Shown here in pieces: positions 10,062 to 18,496 of a DNA stretch of 64,000 bases (position 1 is its first letter; every line of letters starts with the position of its first letter). Source of the DNA: Paraburkholderia silviterrae (GTDB lineage: Bacteria > Pseudomonadota > Gammaproteobacteria > Burkholderiales > Burkholderiaceae). The notes beneath the pieces are model-generated. The model was not told where the DNA came from. It made no database searches and worked only from the letters and a program-made list of their open reading frames with translations. The translations under genes and the position numbers were made by a program. The DNA is taken from contig NZ_SMRP01000017.1 in the NCBI RefSeq assembly GCF_004353915.1, positions 88,514-152,513 of the forward strand, written 5' to 3'.

Positions 10062-10893
10062 GGCGCTCCCCGTATTTCATTCAATACCCCGCCAATGAAT
10101 TCGACACGATATGTCACACCAGACGCATTAATCGAGCGTGTTCAGAACAACTACTCACAAAACGAGCGCTACAAGAACGGTGCATCGCATCGATATCGTC
10201 ACGAACACCAACGCCGGATAGTTAGATCAGCGACATGATGCCCAGCATGGCTGCCGGACACAAAGCGCATCAGGCTAGTACAGCGAACCTTAAGGGATTA
10301 TTAACGCACTCAACCGCAGCATCCGATTTGCAACAGCTTAGAGTTTGCGTGATTTTCTAGAGCCGAAAAGCGCTCGGTGAATTCCCTTATCCAATGGCGT
10401 ATTCACGCACCTCGCTCTATCCGCATCTCCCAACTTCTTTACATTTTCCTTTATGACCATCACGTGAAACTCCGATTCGAGTGCCGGCGCAAGCGATCGC
10501 GACCAACTTGCGCCAGCCTGACTACACGGTGCTTTGCAGCGCACGATGTAACCATTTCGTCACGCGAAGGCCCGCAGCGCAGCACGCCAGACCATAACCG
10601 CCGATCATTTAAACGGCTTTCAGGCATAAGCTTTCTCTTATCGTGCGCATAAAATTATTCGATTGTCCTTAAGCTCGGCGCGCCGTCAAAGTTCGTTCCG
10701 GAACAGTTGATACCCGCCTCGAACCTCCAGTCGAGCGCGCTCAACGCGGCGCCAAAGCGGCCTGCCCAACATGGCTGCGGCGTGCGATCTCGAACGCCTC
10801 CCCTGTTCCAGAGCATCGATCTTCGGCACCGAATTCCGCATTCCTGCATTCCTGCATTCGAACGACAAACTACTACTAATGAAAGGAGATGTT
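10062..10893. other. Long AT-richer intergenic region between response regulator and porin
   Basis: A gap of about 830 bases with visibly lower GC than its flanks. Short runs such as TTAAGGGATTATTAACGC near 10290 are present. No protein, RNA gene or convincing riboswitch fold was recognised. It must hold the promoters of both divergent genes, and its length suggests complex regulation or a lost gene. Confidence 0.45.
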
Positions 10894-12042
10894 GTGAGCT
10901 ATTTCAGGTATCGAGCCATTTGCATCGGAGTACTGACCGTATCCGCGTCAGCCGCAGTGCATGCTCAGAGCAGCGTCACGCTGTACGGCTCGCTCGACGA
11001 AGCCGCCGCCTACTTCAACAACACGGGCGGCCATTCTCTGGTGGCGATGCAAAGCGGCGACAACGCATCGACGTATTGGGGTCTCAAAGGCAAGGAAGAA
11101 CTCGGCGGCGGGCTGAACGCGATCTTCACCCTGGAAAGCTCGTTCGACATCACGCATGGATCGCTATCGAACAATCGCATTTTCGCCCACCAGTCCACCG
11201 TCGGTCTCGCCGACGATGCCTATGGAACGCTGACACTGGGACGGCAATTCGATCCAACGGTCGACCTGATCCAGCCGATTACCGGCGACAACTTTGCGGG
11301 ACCGGTTTTCACCACGCCGGGCGACGCCGACAACAACGACAACTCGGTGTGGATCAATAACTCGATCAAGTACGCAAGCCCGACCTACGCCGGCTTCCAG
11401 TACGAATTGATGTACGGCGTGGGCGGGATTGCCGGCAATGCGACCGGCGGCCATTCGTACGGGGCCGCCGCGGCGTACAACAACGGGGGCTTGACGCTGG
11501 CCACGGGCTATCTGTTCTCGAAGAACGACGTGAACGGCAACGGCGCGGCCGACCTGACTCAGGATAACTCGGTAACGCCGCTGTCCGGCGCAACGCCGAT
11601 GTTCGGCTCGCGCCAGATCGTGCAAGTCGCCGCACAGTACGTCATTGGCAGCCTGACCGCCAACATCCGCTACAGCAACGCCCAGTACAAGCCGTACACG
11701 AATTACGGCGCATTCAACCGCACAGAGACGTTCAACGTTGGCGGCGCGGCGCTTCAGTATCAGTTCAACCCCGAACTGTCCGGTGCGCTCAACTACGTCT
11801 ACACGCACTCGAGCGGTGCGTCGTCGGCCACCTACAACAACTTCGGCGCGAACGCCACCTACTCGCTGAGCAAGCGCACGAGCTTCTACGCAGACGTCGC
11901 GTACTCCCACGCGAGCGGCACGACATTCAGCGAAGACGGCTCAACGATCGTCGCGGCGGGCGGCACGGTGGGCGATCTGGCGGCGAGTTCGAGCACCCGT
12001 TCGCAGGTCGTGGCGATTCTCGGCATCACGCACAAATTCTGA
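10894..12042 (+). CDS. Gram-negative porin (Burkholderia OmpC-like trimeric type)
   Basis: Outer-membrane beta-barrel for passive uptake. A signal peptide of about 24 residues ends AAVHA, then the mature chain opens SSVTLYGSLDEAAAYF and alternates amphipathic strands to the C-terminal GITHKF, with the terminal phenylalanine required for barrel assembly. GTG at 10894 is taken as the start because AAAGGAG lies five bases upstream; the in-frame ATG at 10879 overlaps that site. The mature barrel is of usual size. It is followed after 64 bases by the beta-propeller gene and then an OxlT-type carrier, which suggests the porin admits the same small anion. Confidence 0.9.
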   Translation: MSYFRYRAICIGVLTVSASAAVHAQSSVTLYGSLDEAAAYFNNTGGHSLVAMQSGDNASTYWGLKGKEELGGGLNAIFTLESSFDITHGSLSNNRIFAHQSTVGLADDAYGTLTLGRQFDPTVDLIQPITGDNFAGPVFTTPGDADNNDNSVWINNSIKYASPTYAGFQYELMYGVGGIAGNATGGHSYGAAAAYNNGGLTLATGYLFSKNDVNGNGAADLTQDNSVTPLSGATPMFGSRQIVQVAAQYVIGSLTANIRYSNAQYKPYTNYGAFNRTETFNVGGAALQYQFNPELSGALNYVYTHSSGASSATYNNFGANATYSLSKRTSFYADVAYSHASGTTFSEDGSTIVAAGGTVGDLAASSSTRSQVVAILGITHKF

Positions 12043-12106
12043 CCCCGGATATTCAAGGCAGTCGATAAAACCCATCACAAACGCGGTCAATTCCTTTGGA
12101 GGCAAC

Positions 12107-13099
12107 ATGGCTTTTTTCAGGCACACAACGTTGACGATCTGTCTCGCCACGATGGGGCTGTGCTCGGTCGCGGCCCACGCGCAAACGTCGCAGTACCAGC
12201 TCGTCAAGACGATCGACCTGCCCGGCAGCAAGGGCGGACACGGCGATTGGGTCACCTACGACAAGGACACCCACGCGGTTTGGCTGTCACAGTCGCCCGA
12301 TCACAATGTCGTGGTGATCGATGCAAAGACCATGACGATCAAGAAGACGCTGCCGAACGTAGACTCCGGCAACGGCATCGATTTCGACGCAAACCACGCC
12401 TACGTCACGGACGCGACCACGGGCAAGCTGATCGTCTATGACAAACATTCGTTCGACCGCGTGGCTGCCGTCGACAGCGGCGGAAAAACCCCCGACGGCG
12501 TGAATGTCGACACCAGGACCGGCACGATCCTGCTTGCGAACGACGACAGCAACAACGAAGCCGTTTTTGATCCGGCCTCGCCGTACACGCTCAAAGCAAC
12601 GTTCAAGCTGAAACCCGAAGACGACAAGGACGGACCGGACGTCGCGCTCTATGTCGCCTCCACCGACCGCCTGTATCAGCCGGTTGGCAGCAAGATCGAC
12701 GTGATCAATCCGAACACGCACGAGATCGAAGCGGTCTGGGATTTCGGCCTGAAAGGCGACGCCAAGGGCGGGGTCTACGACAGCAAGACGAATCACCTGA
12801 TTTTCGGCACCAGCGACAAGAAGATGCTCGTGGTGGACCCGACAACGGGCAAGCTCGTCACCACGATCAACGTGGCGGGCGCGGTGGACCAGACGGCGAT
12901 CGACACCGACAAGCGCCGCGCGTTCATCGGCGACAAAACCGGCAGCCTCGAAGTGGTCGATCTGGATTCGAACCAGGTCGTCGACCACATCCACACCGAG
13001 CCCAAGGTCCATACCCTGACGGTCGATACGGCAACCCATCGCGTCTACGTCTATCTCAACGAAAGCAACAAGGTTGGGGTGTACGAGCAGAAGTCCTGA
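12107..13099 (+). CDS. YncE-like exported seven-bladed beta-propeller protein
   Basis: A 330-residue protein with a cleavable signal peptide (about 1-25, ending AAHA). The rest consists of repeated blades with the pattern VIDAKTMTIKKTLPN, VVDPTTGKLVTTINV and VVDLDSNQVVDHI, typical of YncE/NHL-type propellers. Such proteins bind small molecules or act as periplasmic accessory factors; no enzyme motif is visible. The ATG at 12107 follows TTGGAGG. It sits between a porin and an oxalate/formate-type carrier on the same strand, suggesting a periplasmic step in uptake or sensing of that substrate. Confidence 0.8.
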   Translation: MAFFRHTTLTICLATMGLCSVAAHAQTSQYQLVKTIDLPGSKGGHGDWVTYDKDTHAVWLSQSPDHNVVVIDAKTMTIKKTLPNVDSGNGIDFDANHAYVTDATTGKLIVYDKHSFDRVAAVDSGGKTPDGVNVDTRTGTILLANDDSNNEAVFDPASPYTLKATFKLKPEDDKDGPDVALYVASTDRLYQPVGSKIDVINPNTHEIEAVWDFGLKGDAKGGVYDSKTNHLIFGTSDKKMLVVDPTTGKLVTTINVAGAVDQTAIDTDKRRAFIGDKTGSLEVVDLDSNQVVDHIHTEPKVHTLTVDTATHRVYVYLNESNKVGVYEQKS

Positions 13100-13254
13100 T
13101 ATCGCACGCCGGTTTCGGGTGGCGCAGCGGCAAGTCCGCCAGCCCTGCCCGGACGGCGCCTACGCTGCACGAAACAGGGCACGGCACGCTGGCTCGCACG
13201 CAATCGCACCCACGCGCGCCGTCACCCGGCCTCCAATCTGTGGGAGAAGTCATC

Positions 13255-14547
13255 ATGTCATCCGCTGCCTCGCCGGCAGGGCAACCCATGCTGGGAAACC
13301 GGTGGACGCAATTGTTCATCGGCATTGCCTGCATGGCGCTCGTCGCCAACCTGCAGTATGCGTGGACACTCTTCGTTGTCCCGATGAAAACGCAGAATCT
13401 CTGGACCTCCGCCGAGGTTCAGACGGCGTTCTCCATCTTCATTCTGGTCGAAACGTGGCTCGTGCCAGTCGAGGGCTGGCTGGTCGACCGCTTCGGCCCG
13501 CGCCCCGTCGTCATGGCGGGAGCCATCTTCGTCGCACTAAGCTGGGTGATCGATTCGTTCGCCACCACGCTGCCCGTGCTCTACGCCGCTTCGGTCGTCG
13601 CCGGACTCGGGGCGGGCTGCGTGTATGGCACCTGCGTCGGCAACGCGCTGAAGTGGTTTCCCGACCGGCGCGGCCTTGCCGCCGGCCTGACCGCTGCGGG
13701 CTTCGGCGCCGGCGCCGCGCTCACGGTGATCCCGATCGCGAACATGATTCACGATTCAGGCTATCGGCAGACGTTCTTCGTGTTTGGCGTCATTCAGGGC
13801 ATCGCGATCTTTATTCTAGGCATTGCGTTGATTCGTCCGAAGCCGGGGCCCGGCATCAAACCGGTCGCGCGCGTCGTGACGAGCAAGGTCGACTACACGC
13901 CGGGGCAGATGGTCAAAACGCCGCTTTTCTGGATGATCTATTTGCTGTTCGTGCTCGTAGCCGCCGGCGGCCTGATCGCCACAGCGCAGCTCGGCCCGAT
14001 CGCGAAATCGTTTGGCTTCGCGAAGCTCCCCGTGCAATTCTTTGGCGCAACGCTGCCCTTGCTGACGCTGGCGCTTTCGGTCGACAATCTGCTCAACGGG
14101 CTCACGCGTCCCATCTGCGGCCTGCTGTCCGACAAGATCGGCCGCGAGAACACCATGCTGATCGTGTTCGTTGGCGAAGGGCTTGCGTTGCTCGGCATGA
14201 ATGCCTACGGACACGATCCCTATGCATTCCTTATTTTTGCGCCGCTGATCTTCCTGTGCTGGGGAGAGATTTTCTCGATCTTCCCGGCGATCTGCGCGGA
14301 TACGTTCGGCAGCCAATACGCGTCGTCGAACGCTGGCACGCTTTATACGGCCAAGGGCACCGCGTCGCTGCTCGTCCCGATCGCTTCGCTGGTGGCCGCG
14401 GGCGGCTCGTGGGAGCACGTGCTGATCGGCTCGGCCATCGTGTCGATCGTCGCAGGCGTATCGGCCAAGCTCATTCTCGCGCCCATGCGAAAGCAGTGGT
14501 TCGCGGGAATGGGCGACGAGGTTGCACCAGCACTCCAGACTCAATGA
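13255..14547 (+). CDS. oxlT: Oxalate/formate-type MFS antiporter (OxlT-like)
   Basis: A major-facilitator carrier of 430 residues with twelve predicted membrane helices. It keeps basic residues inside helices at Arg285 (GLTRPICGLLSDKIGREN) and Lys367 (TLYTAKGTASLLVP). Their spacing of 82 is almost that of Arg272 and Lys355, which bind oxalate in Oxalobacter OxlT. The start at 13255 is preferred over a GTG 15 bases upstream because GGGAG precedes it. It closes the porin-propeller-carrier unit and is followed by a clean hairpin terminator. No formyl-CoA transferase or oxalyl-CoA decarboxylase is nearby, so another dicarboxylate remains possible. Confidence 0.85.
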   Translation: MSSAASPAGQPMLGNRWTQLFIGIACMALVANLQYAWTLFVVPMKTQNLWTSAEVQTAFSIFILVETWLVPVEGWLVDRFGPRPVVMAGAIFVALSWVIDSFATTLPVLYAASVVAGLGAGCVYGTCVGNALKWFPDRRGLAAGLTAAGFGAGAALTVIPIANMIHDSGYRQTFFVFGVIQGIAIFILGIALIRPKPGPGIKPVARVVTSKVDYTPGQMVKTPLFWMIYLLFVLVAAGGLIATAQLGPIAKSFGFAKLPVQFFGATLPLLTLALSVDNLLNGLTRPICGLLSDKIGRENTMLIVFVGEGLALLGMNAYGHDPYAFLIFAPLIFLCWGEIFSIFPAICADTFGSQYASSNAGTLYTAKGTASLLVPIASLVAAGGSWEHVLIGSAIVSIVAGVSAKLILAPMRKQWFAGMGDEVAPALQTQ

Positions 14548-14553
14548 GCCGCG

Positions 14554-14574
14554 CCGCCAGCTTCGCGCTGGCGG
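14554..14574 (+). terminator. Hairpin terminator after oxlT
   Basis: A perfect 8-bp inverted repeat, CCGCCAGC and GCTGGCGG, around a TTCGC loop, followed by TTTAG. It begins six bases after the oxlT stop. Confidence 0.75.
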
Positions 14575-14594
14575 TTTAGCGGTGGTGAGCGGGA

Positions 14595-14654
14595 TTTATC
14601 GAGCCCCGTTTTATCGAGTTCCGTTTTATCGAGTTCCGTTTTATCGAGCCCCGT
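14595..14654. repeat. Four tandem 15-bp direct repeats
   Basis: Units at 14595, 14610, 14625 and 14640 follow TTTATCGAGYYCCGT. The outer two carry GAGCCCC and the inner two GAGTTCC. The last copy also forms the left arm of a hairpin, CGAGCCCC with GGGGCTCG at 14645-14665. The block lies in non-coding DNA between oxlT and the DUF4148 gene. Confidence 0.9.
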
Positions 14655-14665
14655 TTGGGGGCTCG
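14645..14665. terminator. Hairpin overlapping the 15-bp repeats, possible second terminator
   Basis: CGAGCCCC pairs perfectly with GGGGCTCG around a five-base loop. No T tract follows, so termination is uncertain. Confidence 0.4.
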
Positions 14666-14820
14666 CCGGGGGCCCGCCGGTAAAGCGTCTTCTGCCGCGA
14701 TGGCCGGACGCCCCCTTACGTTAACCATTCCTTAAGCCTGTGCCGCCAAGCTAGCCGTGCCAGCTACTGACCCGCCCTGGGTCCGCAGCGCTGACACCTG
14801 AATAGCTGGAGGCACAGACT

Positions 14821-15102
14821 ATGAACCGGACACTTAAACTGACCGCCATCGCGGCCGCGTGGCTTGTACCGGCCCTTTCTTTCGCTCAGGCACCCAATGC
14901 GTCGCCCACGCGCGCTCAGGTGCGCGAGCAATTGGCCCAGATCGAGAAAGCCGGCTACAAGCCCACTGGGCACGACAACAAATATCCTTCCGACCTGCAG
15001 GCGGCCGAAGCGCGCATTGCTGCCGGGGCCGCTGGCTCCGGCCACGCGCCGGCGCCGGGCCAACCCGCGCCCACGACGGCCCCGAACATGCAGCACGATT
15101 GA
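14821..15102 (+). CDS. DUF4148 family exported protein
   Basis: A 93-residue protein with a signal peptide ending SFAQA (about residue 23). A mature segment follows with the family pattern: LTRAQV-like TRAQVREQLAQIEKAGY and then KYPSDLQAAEARIA. It ends in a Pro/Ala/Gly-rich tail. DUF4148 proteins are small periplasmic proteins of Burkholderiales with unknown function and often occur in many copies per genome. It is a free-standing gene. Confidence 0.85.
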   Translation: MNRTLKLTAIAAAWLVPALSFAQAPNASPTRAQVREQLAQIEKAGYKPTGHDNKYPSDLQAAEARIAAGAAGSGHAPAPGQPAPTTAPNMQHD

Positions 15103-15199
15103 AGCGTATCCGGCCGAATTGCCCGCCACGGACCGTAAGCACGACGCAAGGCGCTATGCTTGCAGTCTCTGCAAGGAACGGGCAAGGAGGCCAGTCGGC

Positions 15200-16120
15200 A
15201 TGGACAGTACGGTGACAGTGGTGGGTGTGGTCGGCACGGGTCTGATGGGCGTCGGCATCGCGACACAATGTGCGCTGCATGGCCTGCACACGATCGTGCA
15301 TGACGTCGATCCCGCAAGGCTCGGGACTGTGGCAGCGAAAGCCGGCGCGGTACTCGACGAGCTTGTCGACGCTGGCCGCATCGACACCGCCACCCGCGCG
15401 GCAGCGCTCGCGCGCATCGAAACGGATAGCCGGCTCAACGCCATGGCCCAGGCACAGTTCGTATTCGAAGCCGTGCCCGAGGTGCTCGATCTCAAGCACC
15501 GGCTCTATACGCAGCTCGGCGCCGTGCTCGCGCCCGATGCGATTCTCGCGAGCAACACCAGCGGCTTCGAGCCCGATCTGCTCGCGGGCCCTCTGCCCCA
15601 GCCCGAGCGTTTCCTGATCGCGCACTTCTGGAACCCGCCTCACATGATCCCGCTCGTCGAGGTGGTGCCGGGCCGCGCGACCGCGCCCGAAGTCACGGCG
15701 CGTACCGAGGCGCTCATGGCCGCGATCGGCATGGAGCCGGTCGTGCTCGCCAAGGCGATTCCGGGCTTCGTCGGCAACCGGCTGCAGTTCGCCGTGCTGC
15801 GCGAAGCGCTCAATATCGTGCGCTCGGGCGCGGCGAGCCCCGAAGTGGTCGACCGCGTGATGAAGGTATCGCTCGGCCGTCGATGGGGGATCGTCGGACC
15901 ATTCGAGAGCGCGGACATGGGCGGCCTCGACACGTTCGTCGATATTGCTTCGCACCTCATGCCCACACTCGCGAAAGACGAAGGCGTCATCGATCTGCTG
16001 CGCGAGCAGGCGGACGCCGGACGCGTCGGTGTGCGCAGCGGCGCGGGCTTCTACGACTGGGACGAGGCGCATCTCGCCCGCGTGAAGGCGGCGCGCCGCA
16101 AGCTGATCGCGGGCGGTTGA
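15200..16120 (+). CDS. 3-hydroxyacyl-CoA dehydrogenase family protein
   Basis: NAD-dependent dehydrogenase, 306 residues. The Rossmann motif GTGLMG is at residues 12-17. The conserved SNTS is at 118-121, the catalytic-type His142 lies in AHFWNPPH, Asn145 follows it, and Glu154 sits in PLVEVVPG. The C-terminal helical dimerisation domain has GFVGNRLQ and ends GAGFYDWD. The length fits 3-hydroxybutyryl-CoA or L-carnitine dehydrogenases. The ATG at 15200 follows AAGGAGG. A much longer open frame upstream lacks family similarity. No beta-oxidation partner is adjacent, so the acyl substrate is open. Confidence 0.85.
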   Translation: MDSTVTVVGVVGTGLMGVGIATQCALHGLHTIVHDVDPARLGTVAAKAGAVLDELVDAGRIDTATRAAALARIETDSRLNAMAQAQFVFEAVPEVLDLKHRLYTQLGAVLAPDAILASNTSGFEPDLLAGPLPQPERFLIAHFWNPPHMIPLVEVVPGRATAPEVTARTEALMAAIGMEPVVLAKAIPGFVGNRLQFAVLREALNIVRSGAASPEVVDRVMKVSLGRRWGIVGPFESADMGGLDTFVDIASHLMPTLAKDEGVIDLLREQADAGRVGVRSGAGFYDWDEAHLARVKAARRKLIAGG

Positions 16121-16144
16121 GCGGCGCCGCGCACGCCGCCGGTC

Positions 16145-16762
16145 TCACGCAGCCTTGCGCGCGTCGGCGATACGCTGCGGCGCTTCGGGGCGTGCGTAGA
16201 GACGCTCGAGATACGCCTGCAAACGCGGGAACGTATCGATCAGCTGCACTTCGTTGGCCCAGTCCATCAGATAGGCCGTCACACAGTCGGCCACCGTGAG
16301 CCTGTCGCCCACAATGAACTCGCGCCCTTCGAGATGCTTGTCGAGAACGGCAGCCATGGTGATGAAATCGGCGCGCGCGAGTTCGATATCGGCCGGCGAA
16401 CGCTTGTCCGGCGGGTAGAGGAAGCTGTGCCGCGTGATGCGCCAAAGCGGTTGTTCGAGCTCCGTCACCGCGAACAGGGTCCAGCGATACACCTGCGCCC
16501 GCTCTTCGAGATCGGTGGGCAGCAGCCCTTTCTCCGGATATTTGTCCGCGAGGTACAGCACGATTGCCGCCGATTCGGGAATGACCCGGTCGCCGTCGAC
16601 CAGCACGGGCACCTTGCCCGCCGGATTCAGGCGCAGGAATTCCGGCCGCTTGTGCTCGCCCTCGAGCAAGTTGACCGATATGAACTCAAAATCGGCGTCG
16701 ACTTCCTTCAGCCCCCAGAGCGCGCGTTGCGAACGGGTTCCAGCAAATCCGTAAAGCTTCAT
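16145..16762 (-). CDS. Glutathione S-transferase
   Basis: A 205-residue protein. The thioredoxin-fold N-domain starts MKLYGFAGTRSQRALWGLKE and holds the glutathione-binding NPAGKVPVLVDGDRVIPES with its cis-proline and ESAAI. The helical C-domain has the conserved GDRLTVADC N-capping box. The start at 16762 follows GGAGG. It is the second gene of the operon headed by the YciI protein, and the MarR gene is divergent from that operon, so it is probably induced by an electrophile or phenolic compound. Confidence 0.9.
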   Translation of the reverse strand: MKLYGFAGTRSQRALWGLKEVDADFEFISVNLLEGEHKRPEFLRLNPAGKVPVLVDGDRVIPESAAIVLYLADKYPEKGLLPTDLEERAQVYRWTLFAVTELEQPLWRITRHSFLYPPDKRSPADIELARADFITMAAVLDKHLEGREFIVGDRLTVADCVTAYLMDWANEVQLIDTFPRLQAYLERLYARPEAPQRIADARKAA

Positions 16763-16853
16763 CACGATCCTCCAAACTGTCAAAAAACACTTCCATTGCG
16801 GGCAGCGGCAACTTGCCGGCTCGCGGCGCCCGCTATCCGGCAGATCACTCCAT

Positions 16854-17219
16854 TCAGCCGCCAGGGATCGGAAGAACGGGCATCACTTCGATCGAATCTC
16901 CGGGGAAAATCGTGAAATGCGGATGGCGTTCGAACAATTTGGCCGCCTCTTCGTGCGAAGCGGCGCGCACGACCGTAAAACCCGTGAGCGCATTGGTCGT
17001 ATCCTCGATGCCCTCCTCGCCGATGCTCTTGGTCTTGCCGAGCGGGCCGCCCAGATCGACGATATCCGCCTTGTGCTCTTCCACCCACGCCTTCCACGCG
17101 GCAATGCCCTCCCGCGCGCGCTCGGCCCTCGTGTCTTCAGGAAGCGCCCACCACGCCTGCGAGCGCGGGTTGTCCTTGCTGCCGAGGAAAACGGCGAGAA
17201 ACAGTTTCTGATCGCTCAT
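16854..17219 (-). CDS. YciI-like (YCII-related) protein
   Basis: A 121-residue dimeric alpha/beta-barrel-type protein. YCII features are the N-terminal KLFLAVFLGSKDN strand, GGPLGKTKSI in the centre and HPHFTIFPGDSIEVMP at the C-terminus, where the His is usually at the putative active site. The start at 17219 is set by GGAGGTCGC. It is 91 bases upstream of the GST gene on the same strand and shares a divergent promoter with marR. The reaction is unknown; relatives include chlorohydroquinone-processing enzymes. Confidence 0.82.
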   Translation of the reverse strand: MSDQKLFLAVFLGSKDNPRSQAWWALPEDTRAERAREGIAAWKAWVEEHKADIVDLGGPLGKTKSIGEEGIEDTTNALTGFTVVRAASHEEAAKLFERHPHFTIFPGDSIEVMPVLPIPGG

Positions 17220-17267
17220 GCGACCTCCACCTGATGATGGGAGCAACGGGATGCTGCTCCTCCGGCC

Positions 17268-17302
17268 TTGACAATATAGGTTGATATCAACATAATTGCA
17301 AC
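17268..17302. promoter_or_regulatory. Fully overlapping divergent promoters with a palindromic operator
   Basis: Plus strand: TTGACA at 17268-17273 and CATAAT at 17291-17296 with a 17-base spacer. Minus strand: TTGCAA (17301-17296) and TATATT (17278-17273), also with 17 bases. The perfect 12-bp palindrome GTTGATATCAAC at 17280-17291 lies between the boxes of both promoters and is the obvious MarR site. Binding there would block both directions. Confidence 0.75.
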
Positions 17303-17749
17303 ATGTCAGCCGCAAAGAAACTGCCCTTCGATACGACGCTCATGGTGCGCGATTGCTGCCTGTGTCTGCATATGCAACGGGCGGCGCGCAACCTTGCGCG
17401 GATTTTCGACGAAGCCTTGCGTTCGCTGGATCTCACGAACGGCCAGTTCTCGCTGCTGATGTCGCTCAATCGGCCGCAGCCGCCGGCGATGAAAGACGTG
17501 TCGACGTTGCTGGCAATGGATCGCACTACCCTGACGGCCGCGCTCAAACCGCTCGAGCGGCGGGGCCTCGTGCGCATCGAGCAAGATCCGGAGGACAAGC
17601 GCAGCCGTCTGCTGAGCCTGACGCCCGATGGCCACCGGCTGCTCGCCCAGGCATTCCCGGTGTGGCAACAGACGCATGCCGAAATCGAGCAGCCATTCGC
17701 CCCCGGTGAGGTCGACCGGCTGCGCCAGCAGTTGCGCGCGCTTTCATAG
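17303..17749 (+). CDS. MarR family transcriptional regulator
   Basis: Winged-helix dimeric repressor of 148 residues. The HTH and wing include VSTLLAMDRTTLTAALKPLE and RRGLVRIEQDPEDKRSRLL, the standard MarR wing with its DKRSR contact. An N-terminal CCLCLHMQRAARN helix holds three cysteines, which could sense oxidants or electrophiles. No ribosome site precedes the ATG at 17303, and the -10 box ends only six bases upstream, so the mRNA is predicted to be leaderless. It should repress itself and the divergent YciI-GST operon. Confidence 0.88.
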   Translation: MSAAKKLPFDTTLMVRDCCLCLHMQRAARNLARIFDEALRSLDLTNGQFSLLMSLNRPQPPAMKDVSTLLAMDRTTLTAALKPLERRGLVRIEQDPEDKRSRLLSLTPDGHRLLAQAFPVWQQTHAEIEQPFAPGEVDRLRQQLRALS

Positions 17750-17813
17750 CTTCGCGCGGTGCAGCAGTTGCACACGCCACAGTTCCTGCACAAGTCAATT
17801 TGTTGCGCGCACA

Positions 17814-18184
17814 ACCTTGTCTGGTGCCCTCGATCTGATCTGGCTGGGCATAAAAATGCCCCGGACCACGCGGCAGCCGTTGCCCGTTGCGAAGCTGGCC
17901 GCGACTTCGGGCTGGGCCGCCGCGAAGTAAGGTTATCTCGTCAGCATGACGAATCCGAAAGCCATTGCGTTCTATGGGAGCATTTTCGCGGTGATGGTGC
18001 CCGCCTCGATTTCGCCGTGATCGGCCTCTCGATCGGCATCGAGGGCGCCTGGTACTGCGCAATGGCGCTGCTCGCGTCTCACCCCACCATTCGTCAGACG
18101 CTGTTTCGACGCAAAGCGGCGCTCGAAACCGCCGCCGGTTTGCTATTGATCGCACTCGGGGGCCGCATGCTGGCCGCCCGCTGA
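17814..18184 (+). pseudogene. LysE/RhtB family amino-acid exporter remnant
   Basis: Fragments of one LysE-type exporter are readable in sequence. TLSGALDLIWLGIKM starts at 17814. A TAA at 17928 interrupts the frame, then GYLVSMTNPKAIAFYGSIF continues in the same frame. A frameshift near 18003 leads to LDFAVIGLSIGIEGAWY, and the protein ends normally at IALGGRMLAAR. The first two membrane segments are missing. With one nonsense codon, one frameshift and a lost N-terminus, it is not functional. Confidence 0.8.
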
Positions 18185-18211
18185 CCGGAAATCGCCGCGA
18201 GGGCGGCGAGG

Positions 18212-18376
18212 TCAGCTTTTTCTCGAAGTCTTGGGCACGAATGTTGTAGGCACGTGCTGAACCTGCTCGCTTCCGCAGTGCGGGCAGCGTGGATGGGCCC
18301 CCTGATGCTCGGCTAGATGCTCGACACTCTCGAACGTTTCTCCACACTTTTCGCAGCGGTATTGGTAGGTCGGCAT
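18212..18376 (-). CDS. FmdB-like zinc ribbon protein
   Basis: A 54-residue protein beginning MPTYQYRCEKCGE. Two zinc knuckles, Cys8-x2-Cys11 and Cys31-x2-Cys34, form one zinc ribbon as in the FmdB/CxxC-CxxC SSSS regulatory family. A basic tail (PKTSRKS) could contact nucleic acid. The start at 18376 follows GGAGG. It is monocistronic and divergent from the riboswitch-crcB unit. The role is unknown. Confidence 0.82.
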   Translation of the reverse strand: MPTYQYRCEKCGETFESVEHLAEHQGAHPRCPHCGSEQVQHVPTTFVPKTSRKS

Positions 18377-18483
18377 GACAGTCCTCCGGGATCGACTCTG
18401 CATGTGGATACCAGTATGGCTCGTGAATAGAGGAACTCAATAGACACGCGGAATAAATTCGCCGGCATGGCGCCCTCGCCTGA

Positions 18484-18489
18484 TACACT
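18484..18489 (+). promoter_or_regulatory. Putative -10 box for the crcB transcript
   Basis: TACACT lies eight bases before the first base of the fluoride riboswitch, placing the transcription start at or near the aptamer. A matching -35 box is not clear. Confidence 0.45.
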
Positions 18490-18496
18490 CCTGCGT

